Positions 1-12,550 of a DNA stretch of 64,000 nucleotides are shown here, piece after piece. Source of the DNA: Physcomitrium patens (taxonomy: Eukaryota > Streptophyta > Bryopsida > Funariales > Funariaceae); contig NC_037270.1 in assembly GCF_000002425.4 (NCBI RefSeq), forward strand, positions 5,561,450 through 5,625,449, given 5' to 3'. Numbering within the stretch: position 1 is the first letter of the stretch; every line of letters starts with the position of its first letter. A program made the translations under genes and the position numbers. The notes beneath the pieces are model-generated. The model worked only from the letters and a program-made list of their open reading frames with translations, was not told where the DNA came from and did not search any database.

Positions 1-1165
1 TCTTAAAAAGAATCTATGATTGGAAGAAGTTCTTTGTCATGAATCTCATAATTAATCTTAGCTGCTGAAAATTTTCTTGAATGAAAAGCTACTAGATGGA
101 GTTTGTCATCTGCTCTTCTTTATGACAAGACTGCATCCAATGCAAAGTTAGATGTATCTATCTCCATAAAAAATGCTTTGGAGAAGTCAAAACGAAGTAG
201 GATTGGTGCAAAAATAAGAGCTTTTCTCAAAGCTTCAAATGATATTTTTGCTTCTTTACTCTATTCAAGCTTGTCTTTATAAATTAAGCATATAAATGGC
301 TTTGTAATTTGAAAAAAAAATTTGATAAAGATTTGATAGTAATTGACAAATCCCAAAAAGCATTGTACATTTTTTATTGTTTTTGAAATCTTCCAGTCCA
401 TGATTGTATGAACTTTTTTAGGATCCATCATTAGACCATTGTTTGAAATGATGTATCCTAAGAAGTCATCTTGAATAGTATAAAATATATACTTTTCCAT
501 CTTAGCATACAATCTCGCATCTCTAAGTTTTTGTAATACACAACGAATATAAACTTCATGTTCTTCTATGTTTTCAAAGTTGATTAAAATGTTGTCTAAG
601 TAACAGACAACAAAATCATCTAAAGATTAAGAAAAAACATCATTCATAAGATGTTGAAAAGCAACTGGTGCATTTGTGAGTCCAAAAGGTATGATATTAT
701 ATTCAAAATGTCTATATCTTATTTGAAATGTAATCTTCTATTCATCTCCTTCTTTAATGTAGACTAGATTATATGCTCCGTGTAGATCTATATTTGTATA
801 TATCTTAGCTTGATTTAATTGATCAAGAAGTCTAGATATCAAATGTAGAGGATACCTATTCTTCATAGTAATCTTGTTGAATCCTTGATAATCCACACAT
901 ATTCGCAATGATCCATCTTTTTTCTTCCTAAATAGGATACGAGCTCTTGCAGGAGATTTTGAATGGCATATAAAATTCTTGGCCAAATTCTCATCAATGT
1001 AATTCTTGAATTCAGCCAACTCATTTTGTGATAAATTATAGATTGGACCAAATAGCGGCTAAGTTCTTTCTTTCAGATCAATTGAGTAATCATATGGACG
1101 ATACTTTGGAAGAATATTTGCATTATTTTTTTGAAAAATATCTTGAAAAGCTTGATATTAACTTG
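1..1165 (-). pseudogene. Chromovirus-like Ty3/gypsy pol fragment (RT to RNase H)
   Basis: This is a broken reverse transcriptase and RNase H fragment, cut by the window start. Read on the minus strand from 1,160 downward it gives the linker before RT (ending [19 protein letters not shown]), the RT fingers ([20 protein letters not shown]), palm residues [17 protein letters not shown], then the thumb and connection (DDFLGYIISNNGL, IMDWKISKTIKNVQCFLGF at about 512-300). Below 260 follow RNase H residues EIDTSNFALDAVLS and VAFHSRKFSAAKINYEIHD. Stops and frame changes break it. It closely resembles the pol of elements A and C here, so it belongs to the same chromovirus family. No LTR, gag or protease was found on its right side, so it looks truncated near 1,165. 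Confidence 0.85.
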
Positions 1166-1873
1166 AAATTTTAATATAAGTATTTATAGTATGACAACAG
1201 AATATTATTCAAGTTTCAACGAACCAAAAATTGGATTGCTTGAGAAGTTTGATGGCATAAGATCTAAGTTTTGAAGACTCATTAATTGGGTATAACTAAT
1301 AATTGAACTACAACCTCAAAGTTATTCAACTAAAGGATTACAAGTCATGTTTATTGGAACACTACTTTCAAGTTTTGCTTTATCAAGGTTTTCATCATTT
1401 CTTGAATGATGTGATCTAATATTAGATAATTTAGAAGCTTCTTAGTAGAGGTTCGATCTATATATGGAAAACATGATGCAATCCATATTGCAACCAATAA
1501 GATTTGTATCTTATGATAGAGCAATCGATCAATGATATTATATGCTTCATAATTTTGATAATAAGTGACAGATATCAAGGAAGATGATGCAACACTCATC
1601 ATCCAATTTCTCTACAAATTATGATATGAAGTAAAGAAATTGATGTTCAATTTATTTGATCTTCAAACATTGAGTTAAGCAATTGACTTTACTATGAAAT
1701 ATGATAATCAGCTTTTTGAATTTTGGTTTAAAAATTACACAAGAAAACCTCAACATTATTACTTGATACAAATTTTACTTGATATTAACTTGAAAAAATT
1801 ATAAATTTAACAAAGATCTAAAGTTATATTTTTATAATAATAATATTACAATTTTCTTACTTGTAACATGTTA

Positions 1874-1875
<2 letters not shown>

Positions 1876-1906
<31 letters not shown>
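1876..1906. repeat. (TA)n microsatellite
   Basis: About fifteen uninterrupted TA dinucleotides, read directly from the sequence. Confidence 0.95.
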
Positions 1907-1909
<3 letters not shown>

Positions 1910-2636
1910 AGAGATTATAAGTAAAATATGAAGTATATATTCAATCTATATATTATTTTTGAAGTAGATAATGTTAAAATAATTATTTTGGAATAGAATA
2001 TCTTCCTAAAAAATTTGATTAATATATTAGTACATTTGTAATTTTTTCAAATATGGTTTGAGAATAACTTTCTAAATAAAAGGTTTTCAAGTCAGATTTA
2101 CTAGAAAAAATGTGAATTTTAAAATTTTATAGTTCTTCCTATTTAATGTATTGAAATTTTGTCACAAATTTAATTTTTGGTGACAGACTGCTTTGCCATG
2201 ATTTTGCCACGTCTAGCTCAGGTGTTTTATAGATTATAGTCTTTATCAAACATTTAGGCAAATTATAGCTCTTATTAAGAAGTCTTTAATATTACTGAAT
2301 CATCACTATTTCAGAATGTAATTCTACAAAAAGAATCTTAAGAATTAAATTATACAAGAACTTTAGAATGCATGATTTTTTAAAATTATATATGTAAACA
2401 TCTTTGTACATGATAACTAGACGTAATAAAAATTATAAATATTTAGAATAGATAGTTGTTTGTACTAAAGAACTTTTTTTCTTTTTTATCACATTACTAA
2501 AATTAGTATCTATATTTACATCCATTTATTTATAATATATTTATACAAATGTGTCAAGGATTCATTTTGTTATATTCTATCTTTAATTTTAATATACCTT
2601 TTATTTCAAATCATTACTAAATACTAGTTTTTATTA

Positions 2637-2660
2637 AATAATAATAATAATAATAATAAA
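2637..2660. repeat. (TAA)n microsatellite
   Basis: About eight tandem AAT/TAA trinucleotides, read directly from the sequence. Confidence 0.93.
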
Positions 2661-3380
2661 TTTTTCTTTCTATAATTATTCTTTAAAAAATATTTTTATA
2701 AATGTTGATATTTACAAATAAAAGATCTAAAGTTGATTTTTTAAAGATGGTAATAAGTCCCAATTTTTGATAGTTTAATTTACCAAAAGGTATTTAATTT
2801 TTATATTGCCACAACAAAACCAAAATCTAACTCTAACTTTAAATTAATGGTTGTTTGTTTATAGTCAACATTTTTATAGAAAAACATAATACATCTAATA
2901 GGTATATACAAAAATCACAAAGTTCAGTGATCTTTTATTAATTTTTACTTGAAATTAAGAATAAGCTTATTGCCATATATTATCATATTGGTTCGTTTAT
3001 ATTACATATAAAATAAAATAAAAAATTAAATACATTTTTTAGATGAATAGTTTTAGGAAAAAAAACAACAAATAGTATAAAAGAGAAGATGTAGGATATA
3101 TACAACAACAATTGTTATTCATAAAATTTTTAAAAATGCATCTTTGAATAATTTATTTTTGTTAATAGAAGCAATAATATTCAATTGAATTTAGAAATTT
3201 TTCAAATTAGAATAAAGAGTAAAATGATTTATAAAGAATTCTTATTAAATTTTAAGAGAATCTTAATTATATTTAGAAACATTTGTGCATCTCTAAAAAA
3301 CCAATACAACTCATTGTATAATAAGTACATTTCAACTTTCTTGCGAATAAACATTATAGATACAACTAGACATTAGAGTG

Positions 3381-4050
3381 AGTTTCTTGGAAGGCTAAGA
3401 CTACAAACACACTTCAAATTGCTATATGCACACCCATTATATCTATACACACACCTATGACTTCTAATTGATTGATCCAAATTCCTTTTTCTTTGTTCCA
3501 ATACAAATCCCAATCCCCTCTCCCCTTCTTTGTTCCAATCTCCTCTCCCCTTCTGCCTTATTCCAACACAAGTCTCACTCCTCTACTCTCTTCGTATTGT
3601 GCCAAAATTAGAAAGAAGAAATTTGAATTAACCAATCAAAAGTCTTGGGTGAGTGTATAGACATAATAAGTGTATATATGAGACAATTTGGGGTGTGCTT
3701 ATAACCTGCCTTCTTAAAATTATTGAAAGAAACAAAGATGGAAGATAATTATACAACTTGCAAAATAAACTTATTAAAATTTACATTCATTGCGTAACCA
3801 ACAGTTTAGTGGGAATTAATTACCATTTCTGGAGTATTTCCCAATTAGATTCACAACACAATCAGCCATGTGTTGCTCACTGGATGCACCATTTACTCTT
3901 GCGTTACTATAACATCACTTATCTAAGACTTGTCAGTAAGATGTCGTACACACGGAACAAACTTTCACAGAAATCGCTGAATCATACACCGTACGCATGA
4001 TGCTGTCCGTCACTAGATCCTGATGCATGATTGAAAGAATAGTTTATCTC
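3381..4050. other. Pyrimidine-rich, moderately GC-richer flank of the GC island
   Basis: The composition rises from the AT-rich surroundings and the stretch contains CT-rich runs (about 3,480-3,600). The plus-strand frame at 3,472-3,660 is proline and serine rich only because of these runs. No family was recognised. Confidence 0.4.
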
Positions 4051-5575
4051 GATACAATACCATAGTCTTCAAAAACCCCACCCCACTCATTTCATTACAA
4101 CCACAACTTCGAACCAAATTTCAAAAGCTCAGTTGTATACCAATCCATCAGATTCAGCACAATCTGCAACACAGTGAGTTTTATTGCAACCCTCAGTGTT
4201 GCAGGTAAAGATGGTCTAAACACAAAGGACATGAACTGATCACATGCATTCGGCGTTTCTGATGTGAGTCGCCGTGAATTAGTCAATTAGTGAGTCAGGA
4301 GAATTCGATTTACATGGGTTAGTTTCTACGAGGCGCTGAAACACAGGATCAGTTCACACTTTCTAAACTCCATCACTAGGTTGTAGCACAGTGCTTCATC
4401 GCTATGCAGCCGCCGGCGGATGCTACACAACTTGGTAAGAGCCAGGCAATGACGACACCCTGTCCAAACCCCAGTGATGTCTAGGATCGATCGGGTTGCT
4501 TCATCAGAGGGGATGTGGTGCGATTCACAGTACATCTAAAACATTACAAGTGCAGACCGAAGTACTCCATATAGGGGAAGATCCTGGCGTAGGTATCCAA
4601 AGTCGAGTAACCGTACTCGTGCAGCCAAGCGTCGCCGACAGCCCACACCAACACCGAAGCGACGACCAAAAGAATCGACACAGTGTAGGCCTTCACAACC
4701 AGTGAGGAGACCTCGCCGATGTTGTCCAGCCTCTGCCAAGCGTCTCGTCTCATCATCCGAAGGCGTCCACTGATCATCTCCTGCGCAGGGTCATTTCGAA
4801 CCAGGGGGACGCAAGGCACAGAAACAAGATGCCGATCCATACGCGTCAGCCACCCCAATTCAAAACCCCTCCATAACCACCCGATCCAAACTACAAATTT
4901 AACCAAAACTCACTCTACATGGCGCACAAAGCTCCAATTCTACCCAACTCCTCTACAACGCATCTGATATCTAGCTCAACAGAAATGCACACAGTGGCAT
5001 GCAGTCTAGTAATCACAAGAGCAGAAACAGATTCGTTACTAGAATCCCTAGAGCCACGAGGTGAAACTGGGACGATTTCATGCAAGTTGCAGAGATGAAG
5101 TAAAACACGGCGAGGTTGGGAAGGGGCCATATTTGGTGAGAGAAAGGGAGAAGAGCGATGGGGATCCAGTTAGGGGAGCTGCATCCAGTTGGGTGCTAAG
5201 CACCCGAGTCTGTTGGGGAGGTGCCCAGATTCATAAAGCCCTATTGTCCACTGTTCAATTAAGCGCCAAGTTAGCTGAACCTGGCCAGCTTACAGTATTG
5301 TACAGATGAAGACCCAGCTTGCCAAGGCAGCCCATGCATCCCAAGTAACGCCTCCTCCTCCATCTCAACAGACGATGATTCTCCAGACCCCGCCTGCCTA
5401 AAGCTAGGGGATTCGCAAAACTCTGAGGTTGGTGCCACATTGACATACATTCGTATGAGTGATTGCAGCGGACGAACGGATGGTGTTTCAAATGTTGATG
5501 ATTGTGGGGCCTGCTGCCAAGGAGGGTGCGAGAATCATCTAGGGAGCGAGAAAAACACAATATAAAGTTTCAAAC
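4051..5575 (-). other. GC-rich island, possible unidentified host gene or gene fragment
   Basis: This is the only clearly GC-rich segment outside retroelements, and it contains many CpG. On the minus strand, an open frame at 4,915-5,130 begins with an ATG in good context (AAATATGGCC) preceded by a CT-rich leader like a plant 5' UTR. A second minus frame at 4,544-4,906 has one hydrophobic segment (SSLVVKAYTVSILLVVASVL) and could end in or abut a splice site. Further upstream, about 5,320-5,540, a minus frame contains GESSSVEMEEEALLGMHGLP and lies after a good splice-acceptor-like tract (CTCCTTGGCAG). I could not link these pieces into a convincing gene or assign a family. It may be a diverged host gene, a captured gene fragment, or chance open frames in GC-rich DNA. 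No retroelement motifs were seen here. Confidence 0.3.
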
Positions 5576-7900
5576 ATAACAGTACAGAAACGTCACAGAT
5601 TTGCATGTTTTAACAAAGAAAACAAATATAAAAGCAAAAAAAAGAAAGGGACACCTAGTAGATTCAAGCTGAATTCATATCTTGCCCTAATGTATAATGT
5701 ATAAAATTATGCACGTTTTCAGGAAGCTGTTTCTTTCATTAAAATATATGCTCATTGCTTTTATAATTTAAATGTTCTCCCTAGAAAAAATTACGAATTA
5801 TATCAATATATAAACTACTAATTTTCAAATCTTACCATTTCTTACAATGAGGATTATTTCTAAAAATGCAAGCTTCCTACTTTTAACATGTAATTTTTAA
5901 AAGGCGGTATGATAATAAATATCATAAAATAAGAAACATAATATTATATGAATAGTTATATAAATTTTTTTTAAAAAAAATACCAAAGTAATCATTAAAA
6001 ATCGTGTAATGATACTTAATGAAAAAGTACAGAAGGAGAAACCTTAGTTCCAATATTTAATATTTTTTTCAGATTATTTTTCTTTTATGCATGAAAATAA
6101 AATATAAAACTTGTTTTTAAAACATTTAGTGAATTAATGAAGTGAAGTTTGTTGAGTCATATATTATCATGCATTTGGTGTATAATACATTGTATATTTT
6201 GAACATTTGGATTTAATACAACATTTTTTGGTAGTCCATGATTTACTTATTTTAATTAATTTTTATGAGTAATTATTTTGTATTAAATCTCAATTAAAAT
6301 TCATGTGACTAATTTAATATACTAATTCATAATTTGTACATTAAAAAAATTAAGAAATCTTGTTATATTTTTTAAAACTAAAATGCCATAGACTTGATAA
6401 AATCCACAATGGTTCCAAAATTTTAGCTTAATTTTATAAGTAGATTTTGTTTTATTAGCATTTTACACTAGTTTTAATAAACATACTATTGTATTATTTG
6501 TTTCCAAAAAAAATTATTTATTTTATTATAAATAATTTACTTATTTATTTTTTTATAAAAAAAATTAAAAATAAGATGGTTTTTTAAGCATAAAGTTTCT
6601 TAATTTTTTTTAAGTACATAAATATAATTTTTTAAAGAAAAAATATCATATATATCCCTGAAATATGTTGAAATATAAAAAATACCAATATATTCTTGAT
6701 AATATCAAATCTATATTTCAACCTCATAAGGTATTATAATTATTCTTTTTTAAACGCAATTAGGGCCCAACTTTCAAGTTGTAGAGAAACTGGTGGGGCT
6801 TTTTTAATACTTTTTTTTATACAATCAACCCTTTTAGTTTCTGCACTTATAGTGCTCCTGAAACGGGATTAGACTATTTCAAAAATCTAAGATCTTTCCA
6901 ATCCACAGCAACATAAATTCTATCACAATTTAAGACTAAGCAGACTACAACAAAAAAAAATAGAAGAAAACTAAACAAGAAGATGCAAATTCAAACTTTA
7001 CTAAAAGAAAGGGTCCAAAGTCATATTTGACCAGATGCCCAAATGGCCATGGCCAATCTTATTTATACTTTGTTTGACTATCTTGGAACTTTTTTAAATA
7101 TTTCTAATAATAGACTCTATCTAGATAACTATCATATTTTTTTTTTAGAATATTTTATAGTAGTTCCTACTTAGATAATCATCCTAAGCTCTTTCTAAAA
7201 TGATCCATGGTGGATCCTACATAGCCTACTAACCTAGCTTCAATTCTAAAAACTTCTATAAACTTCTCAAACATAGTTCCAACTATCTATTCCTATGTAT
7301 CAATAATACAAATATCTTATCTATACTCCATTATAGCCCCTAATTGAAATGCAAAATTTCACATTAAGGTTTTAAGATATCTCAATTGCTTTCTACTACA
7401 CTGCACAAAAATACTTAGTACAAAGAACAACATGAAGGGTATTTTCAATCCTTTGTCATCTTAAACATAACATATAGTCATTTTTTATTTGTATTTTTTA
7501 AAGAGTACATAGTGCCAAATTATCTTTATTAATTGACCTAAATCAAATTTATATCTATTATCCAAAGTCATTGTAATTTAATGTTATTAGCTATATGGGC
7601 TTGCAATTAATTCACCAAGACAACATTGATTCTAAAGCCAACATATTGAATTCTCTAGTTACTTTTTATAGTTGTGGTAATGGTTGTGGCCCTCTTAAAT
7701 GCATCACAATTCTTTAATCTGTTGTATGGCATAATTTTCTATCTCGAAATACACCGGGTACCTAGCTGAAGAGAATTTAGCTTTAACTTATTGGACAAGT
7801 TCCAATAAATGATGTATTCTTATTTTAAATACTAAAGAAATATAATAATATCTAAAGATTTTCTATTAATCAAATCTTTTTATATTCAAAATGCTTTATA
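5576..7900. other. AT-rich stretch without recognisable genes
   Basis: Dense short stops in all frames and many A/T homopolymers. No family motif or tandem array was seen. Part of 6,740-7,900 has the mixed base use of old LTR sequence, but no second copy was found in the window. Confidence 0.5.
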
Positions 7901-9230
7901 TATAAGGCTTTCTAAAACATCTAGAAATATCCGAACATCCTTGGTTACACCAAATCATAACTAACTTTTTGTTAGTAAGTTTGATTTTCTATAAGCTCAA
8001 AGAAAATCCATAATCTTCTTATAAATATCTATCTTTATATCATAATTTTGCAATAGCTCCATATCTCCATCTTTAAGATATATATAAAGTCTTGGCTCCC
8101 AAAAATCCCTATGCTTTACAAAAGATGTACAAATTGCAACAAAACTCCTTCAAAACTTTTTTTTCTCGCAAAAGATTTTTACTTCTTTAATTTTAAAAAT
8201 TCATATTTCTTCATGCAACTGTTAGATTTTTTTTCAAATTTCTAGATAATATAGAATTTATCTTTAAGCTTTGTCATTAAAAAAATGAACTATAATTCTA
8301 TTATAAATCATTTGACATCTTAGAAACTCTAGCAAGTGCTTTAAATCCTAATTTATAAGTACTTAAATACTATTTTTTCCATATCTCAAAAATCCAAACT
8401 CCAAATACTACAAAATTTATATATAAAGTTTATTAACATAATAATATATATTCTTAAAAAAATTTAGCCAAAATCTTGTCAAATCGCTTAAGTTATGGCT
8501 CAATACACAACCACTAATAAATCAAGTCACTTACTACCCTTAGATTGTAAGCACTGACTTTAACTTTCTATAAATCCTTCATTTTAGCTTAAAATTCATC
8601 AAGTAGTATGTAAAAAGTATAGCCAAAAAGTGCTTTCTTCAATCCCATTTGTCAATCCTTCATTGCATTCTCAAAACATGTGATAGGTTCAAAAGAGTTA
8701 CGATAGTTACAAAACCCATATCTTAACTTTGAGTGCCTACAACTTTTTCTTAATAATTCCAAATCATCCAAAATTTTTACCAAAACCATGGCCAAAAACC
8801 TAAATTCTTTGATCCTAATCTCTTAAGTTCAAATGACTTCGAAAAAATAACCCTAATTCCTAATAAGGCCTTAGAGAGCCTCCTTAAAGTCTATTGGGCA
8901 TGCCTTTTGGCCAATAGCAATAGAAATTTTTATCATCCATCCCCATTCATCCATATGGATGCCCTAACTATTCTTTTTTGCTATCAAAATTTCTTTTCAA
9001 TATTTTTTCTAGTACGATTTATATAATAATTGCCCTAAACTCCAAATAAAAGAAACAAAATAAGATTTCAAGAACCACGAATATCTAATAAAGTTGACTC
9101 TAAATATATAAAACTATTATCAATATAAAATCAACTTCAATAATAGTCTTTTCAAATAACCATTTCAAAGTAGTAATCTAATCATATTTTGTGACTAACT
9201 AAAATTTAATAATGTGGTTCTTATCACATT
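7900..9230 (-). repeat. S0: decayed solo LTR of family S (minus orientation)
   Basis: The reverse complement of S2 (44,725-45,977) aligns here in order over several blocks. Examples are the stretch around CTTAAGTTATGGCTC and CACTTACTACCCTTAGATTG near 8,490-8,545, the block CATATCTCAAAAATCCAAAC near 8,380, and the block around TCTATTGGGCATGCC near 8,890. Divergence is much greater than between S1 and S2, so this copy is older. Ends are approximate because the termini have decayed. No internal retroelement sequence lies on either side, so it is a solo LTR or a fragment. Confidence 0.6.
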
Positions 9231-9847
9231 ATATAATAAATTATATATTAAATATTTATGTGCATTATTTTCATATAATAGCCAAATCACAAGACAATCA
9301 TAGTCAAGCTCTTTATGTCATCACTCTATGCTCCAACCATTGCAATATTAGAGTATGGGACCACCTCAACATGTAAGAAACAACAAAATTTGGAGGTGGC
9401 CAAGTTATAGTGAAATGTGTTGTTGTAGTTGGCAATGTAATCATTAGTATGTACTTAGACCACAAAATTAGAATATGGTATAGATTGAAGAACTAACCTG
9501 AAGAGCATTGCTTTATCTTTCATTATCCATTCATTTCTCGTGAATTCATTCATTTGTTGAAAATGATTGTGCCATAGTTTATAAGGCATAAGGTAGTATA
9601 TTATTCTAAAAAGTACTAAAGAAGGCTTGTTAATTTCTTTGTAGTATGTAGATTTTGGCTTAGTTACATTTAAAAAAGAATTGTTGTGATACCTTATTAA
9701 ATTGAAGAATAGATTTGATATTATCACAAAAATTAAGAATAGATTTATTATTATTAAGAATATATGGATATTTTTTATATTTCAACATATTTTAGATTGT
9801 CACATAATATTACATTAGATTCCAAATCCTATCAAATATATATAATT
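9231..9847. other. Non-coding stretch
   Basis: A 90-residue minus-strand open frame (9,455-9,727) is present but has no family resemblance and an AT-driven composition. I see nothing else here. Confidence 0.5.
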
Positions 9848-10150
9848 TAGTTTAATTAATAATTTTTTATCCATGGATAATTTTTTTGTTAGTTGACTTA
9901 TTTATGTCAATTAGAATTTCATTACTTAAGTGGAAAAAAATCCTTGACTTAACATACTTGTCAAGCCATGTCTTGTGAGTGATTTTAAGAGTCAGAGAAC
10001 TTGTTGTAAGAGTTTGTTTAGCTATGGTATTTTAGCCATTTTAGTAAAGCTTTTGGATTTTTTTTATTTTTATACTTGCATTCTTGGATTTTTCTTTGTG
10101 GTATGAAAGATAGCTTGACTTAGTTTGGTGTAGATTTCTAATCTTTCACT
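9848..10150 (+). repeat. X1: dispersed repeat, inverted copy at 57.7-58.0 kb
   Basis: About 300 bp that aligns end to end with the reverse complement of 57,745-58,045. Shared blocks include the region around ATCCATGGATAA, the TTGACTTATTTATGTCAATT block, and the block ending GTGTAGATTTCTAATC. It is probably LTR or MITE sequence, but no termini or target duplications were recognised. Confidence 0.65.
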
Positions 10151-11602
10151 TGATAAGAATCTCTCCTCCTCTTTAATTTGTAATATAGCAAGTTAGAATG
10201 AAGTAGATAAAAAAAATAAAATAAAAAATAAAAAAAACTTATAATTTGGATTTGTTTTGTTACTAGGTTTCGGTCATCATTATGCTAGGCGTCAGAACAA
10301 GCTAGGTTGTATTGCTGCACTATTATATATGATCATATTCATCATTGTAGGTATTTTACAATATAGGGTATTGAATTAAGACTATGATCAGATAAAGTGC
10401 ATCAAGGCGGAATTGTAATGCTGCATAAGATAAGAACTCTGATCACAACATTAGATAATTATAAGTCATGGTTAAGGAATAAAAAATTGTAAGGTGAAGC
10501 TACATTGCCGAGTTGTAATAAAGAGCTATTGGCTCACCTTATAAGACGATACAGAAACATTATCATATAGGATTTTGGTTATGAAAGTTTTGTGATACAA
10601 GAAAATTTTGGTGCGACACCTTTTAATGCAAAGTGCTTAGTACAAGGCACTTATACTTATAAAAATCAATGTCCTATAGTAGCTAACAACAACCAATGGT
10701 AGAACACAATGGTAAAGGAGTGTCTTCTTGTGGCTTAATGCGTCAAGCTACAGTCTTAGGTGAGTTTAATTACAAGCCCCCCAAATATAGAACCCATGGT
10801 GACATAAGTTTGTAATGACTAAAGTGTGTGGTCACAAGATCCATAGTGAAAAGCTTTCTACAATCAAAGAGTCTATTGTGTCAAAAACACCATGATCATA
10901 GGCCTCATTGCATAATTATAAGGTATTAAAAAAAAAAAAAAAAAAAAAAAACTGATTATTTAGATTTCTTAAGTATCAAATTTAGAAACTCACTCTAAGT
11001 GCATATGTAGTCTAAATCTGATTATTTTTGAGTCAATTTTATATAAAAGAGGCCAAAAAATTCATTGGCATACTCAATATTTAGAGTGGAAGTCATTTAT
11101 AGCATTGAAGTGGTATTACTAAATGCCAATTGATTTCTAAATGAGTTTTTGATTTTTTTTTCACTTTTCTATATTTCATTTTATTGTAATTATCTTTTAT
11201 TGTCATAAGTTTTGTAATTTGTGACCATCAACTATAAGCGAGTGCTGATTAATCTAATTCACTTTTGATTTTTGCTTATATATTGTTGGAGATAAGAATT
11301 TAGTATAGATTTTTAGATTTTATATTTGATACCTTCTTCTAATTGTAGATATTATTTTTGGAGATTTTAAATATAAATAAAGGAAAAACATCTAAGATCT
11401 CCCACTTTTAATAAGTGGTATACCTTTGAGCTCTTATTACAACATTTAGAGCATGAGATGCTCCAAATCTATAGAAAATAGAATGAAGAATATGTACTTG
11501 AACTCTGTGAAGTAGAACATTATTGAAAGGCATATTTAGAACTTATTATAGCTTTTAAGGAAGATGCTATGTCAAGCTTTATATCTACGTTGTCGTATTA
11601 CA
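10151..11602. other. Unassigned non-coding stretch
   Basis: No coding frame with family resemblance. It contains a long poly-A run at 10,928-10,951. Base composition between 10,260 and 10,900 is less AT-rich and may be old transposon sequence, but no second copy was identified. Confidence 0.45.
10928..10951 (+). repeat. Poly-A tract
   Basis: About 24 consecutive A residues. It might mark the 3' end of a retroposed sequence, but no coding or SINE body was recognised upstream. Confidence 0.9.
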
Positions 11603-12550
11603 TGTTGTCATATTTGGAAATGTACTAGGCATATGGCTGTAGAAGGTGGGATTGTATTTTACAAATATTCAAGAATCCTAATATGTTTTATTCTTATAAG
11701 AAAAATATAATTTGAATTTTAATTCAAAAGTATTTGAATCTAATACAAAGTACTCAAAAAAAAATCTTCTTAGTAATTTCAATTCTATATAAATTCCAAT
11801 TGCCTTATTACTTTTTTAGTTAGGTAATTCTGAATTTTTTTTGCAATCCTTAACTCTAATCAATAAGCTTTAGTGAGCTGTAGCTCATAATCTAATTATC
11901 TAATTAAAGCAAAATTTTGCATAAAAATGCCACTATAAGTCTTTTATATGCTCAAAAAAATTCACTCTAATTCAACTTATAGATCATGTAAAAACGAACA
12001 AAAAACCACATTGATATTACTTGGCTGCCAACTTGAAAGTTGATATAAATGTTCGAGTAGTGATTTCTCCTTCTTCAACTATTAACTTCAACTCAAAATT
12101 GGTATGTAGCTTAATCTTTAAGTCTTCTAATACTATGTCAAATTTCATCTTGATCCAACTAGTAGATCTTTAAATATCATAGAAACTCTATTTAATTTCA
12201 AACTGCCAACTTTTGATATTGTCTTATATCAAAACCTAGATATCTCTCAAGTGTACTATTATATTTTTACAAATTTTTACACACTTTTAGTTCATCTAAT
12301 TGACCATACACTTTCAAATTTTCAACCATAGATGTGAAACCAATTTCATGAACCAGACGAGACTGCTAGCTCTAAATATATTGCAAATATTCCAAGTTGC
12401 TAATACAAACCTTGACTTTAAATAATAATTGCCAAGTCTAAACAAATCTTACAAAAACAAGTCTTACGTTCTTAGAACAAGCTCTAAGCTAGCTCTTGAA
12501 CCCTAATCTCTGATCTTCAAATGCAATCCTATTTTGTCTTAGGTTATCAT
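11603..12550 (-). repeat. Z0: family Z LTR-like repeat, first part (minus)
   Basis: The left end (TGTTGTCATATTTGG, then a GGCTGTAGAAGGTGGGA block) matches the left end of Z2 at 26,643. The right side, near ATTTTGTCTTAGG, matches the ATTTTGTGCCTTAGGATCTG block of Z2 at 40,617. Z1 is inserted into it at 12,551. The remainder continues as a short piece at 14,097-14,119 and probably after element D from 18,993. Orientation follows Z2. Confidence 0.5.

Larger units (their letters stand above)
1166..3380. other. AT-rich intergenic stretch without recognisable genes
   Basis: No coding frame with family resemblance was seen on either strand. Short open frames near 1,351-1,602 (minus) and 3,185-3,376 (plus) have simple, AT-driven composition and no motif. 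The stretch contains a TA microsatellite and a TAA microsatellite, annotated separately. Confidence 0.6.

Noticed and set aside
4544-4906. 120-residue minus-strand frame as a RING-type or other named membrane protein
   Set aside because: One hydrophobic segment is visible, but I could not match the conserved residues of any family, so no name is given.
9455-9727. 90-residue minus-strand open frame as a gene
   Set aside because: AT-driven composition, no family motif, no neighbouring support.
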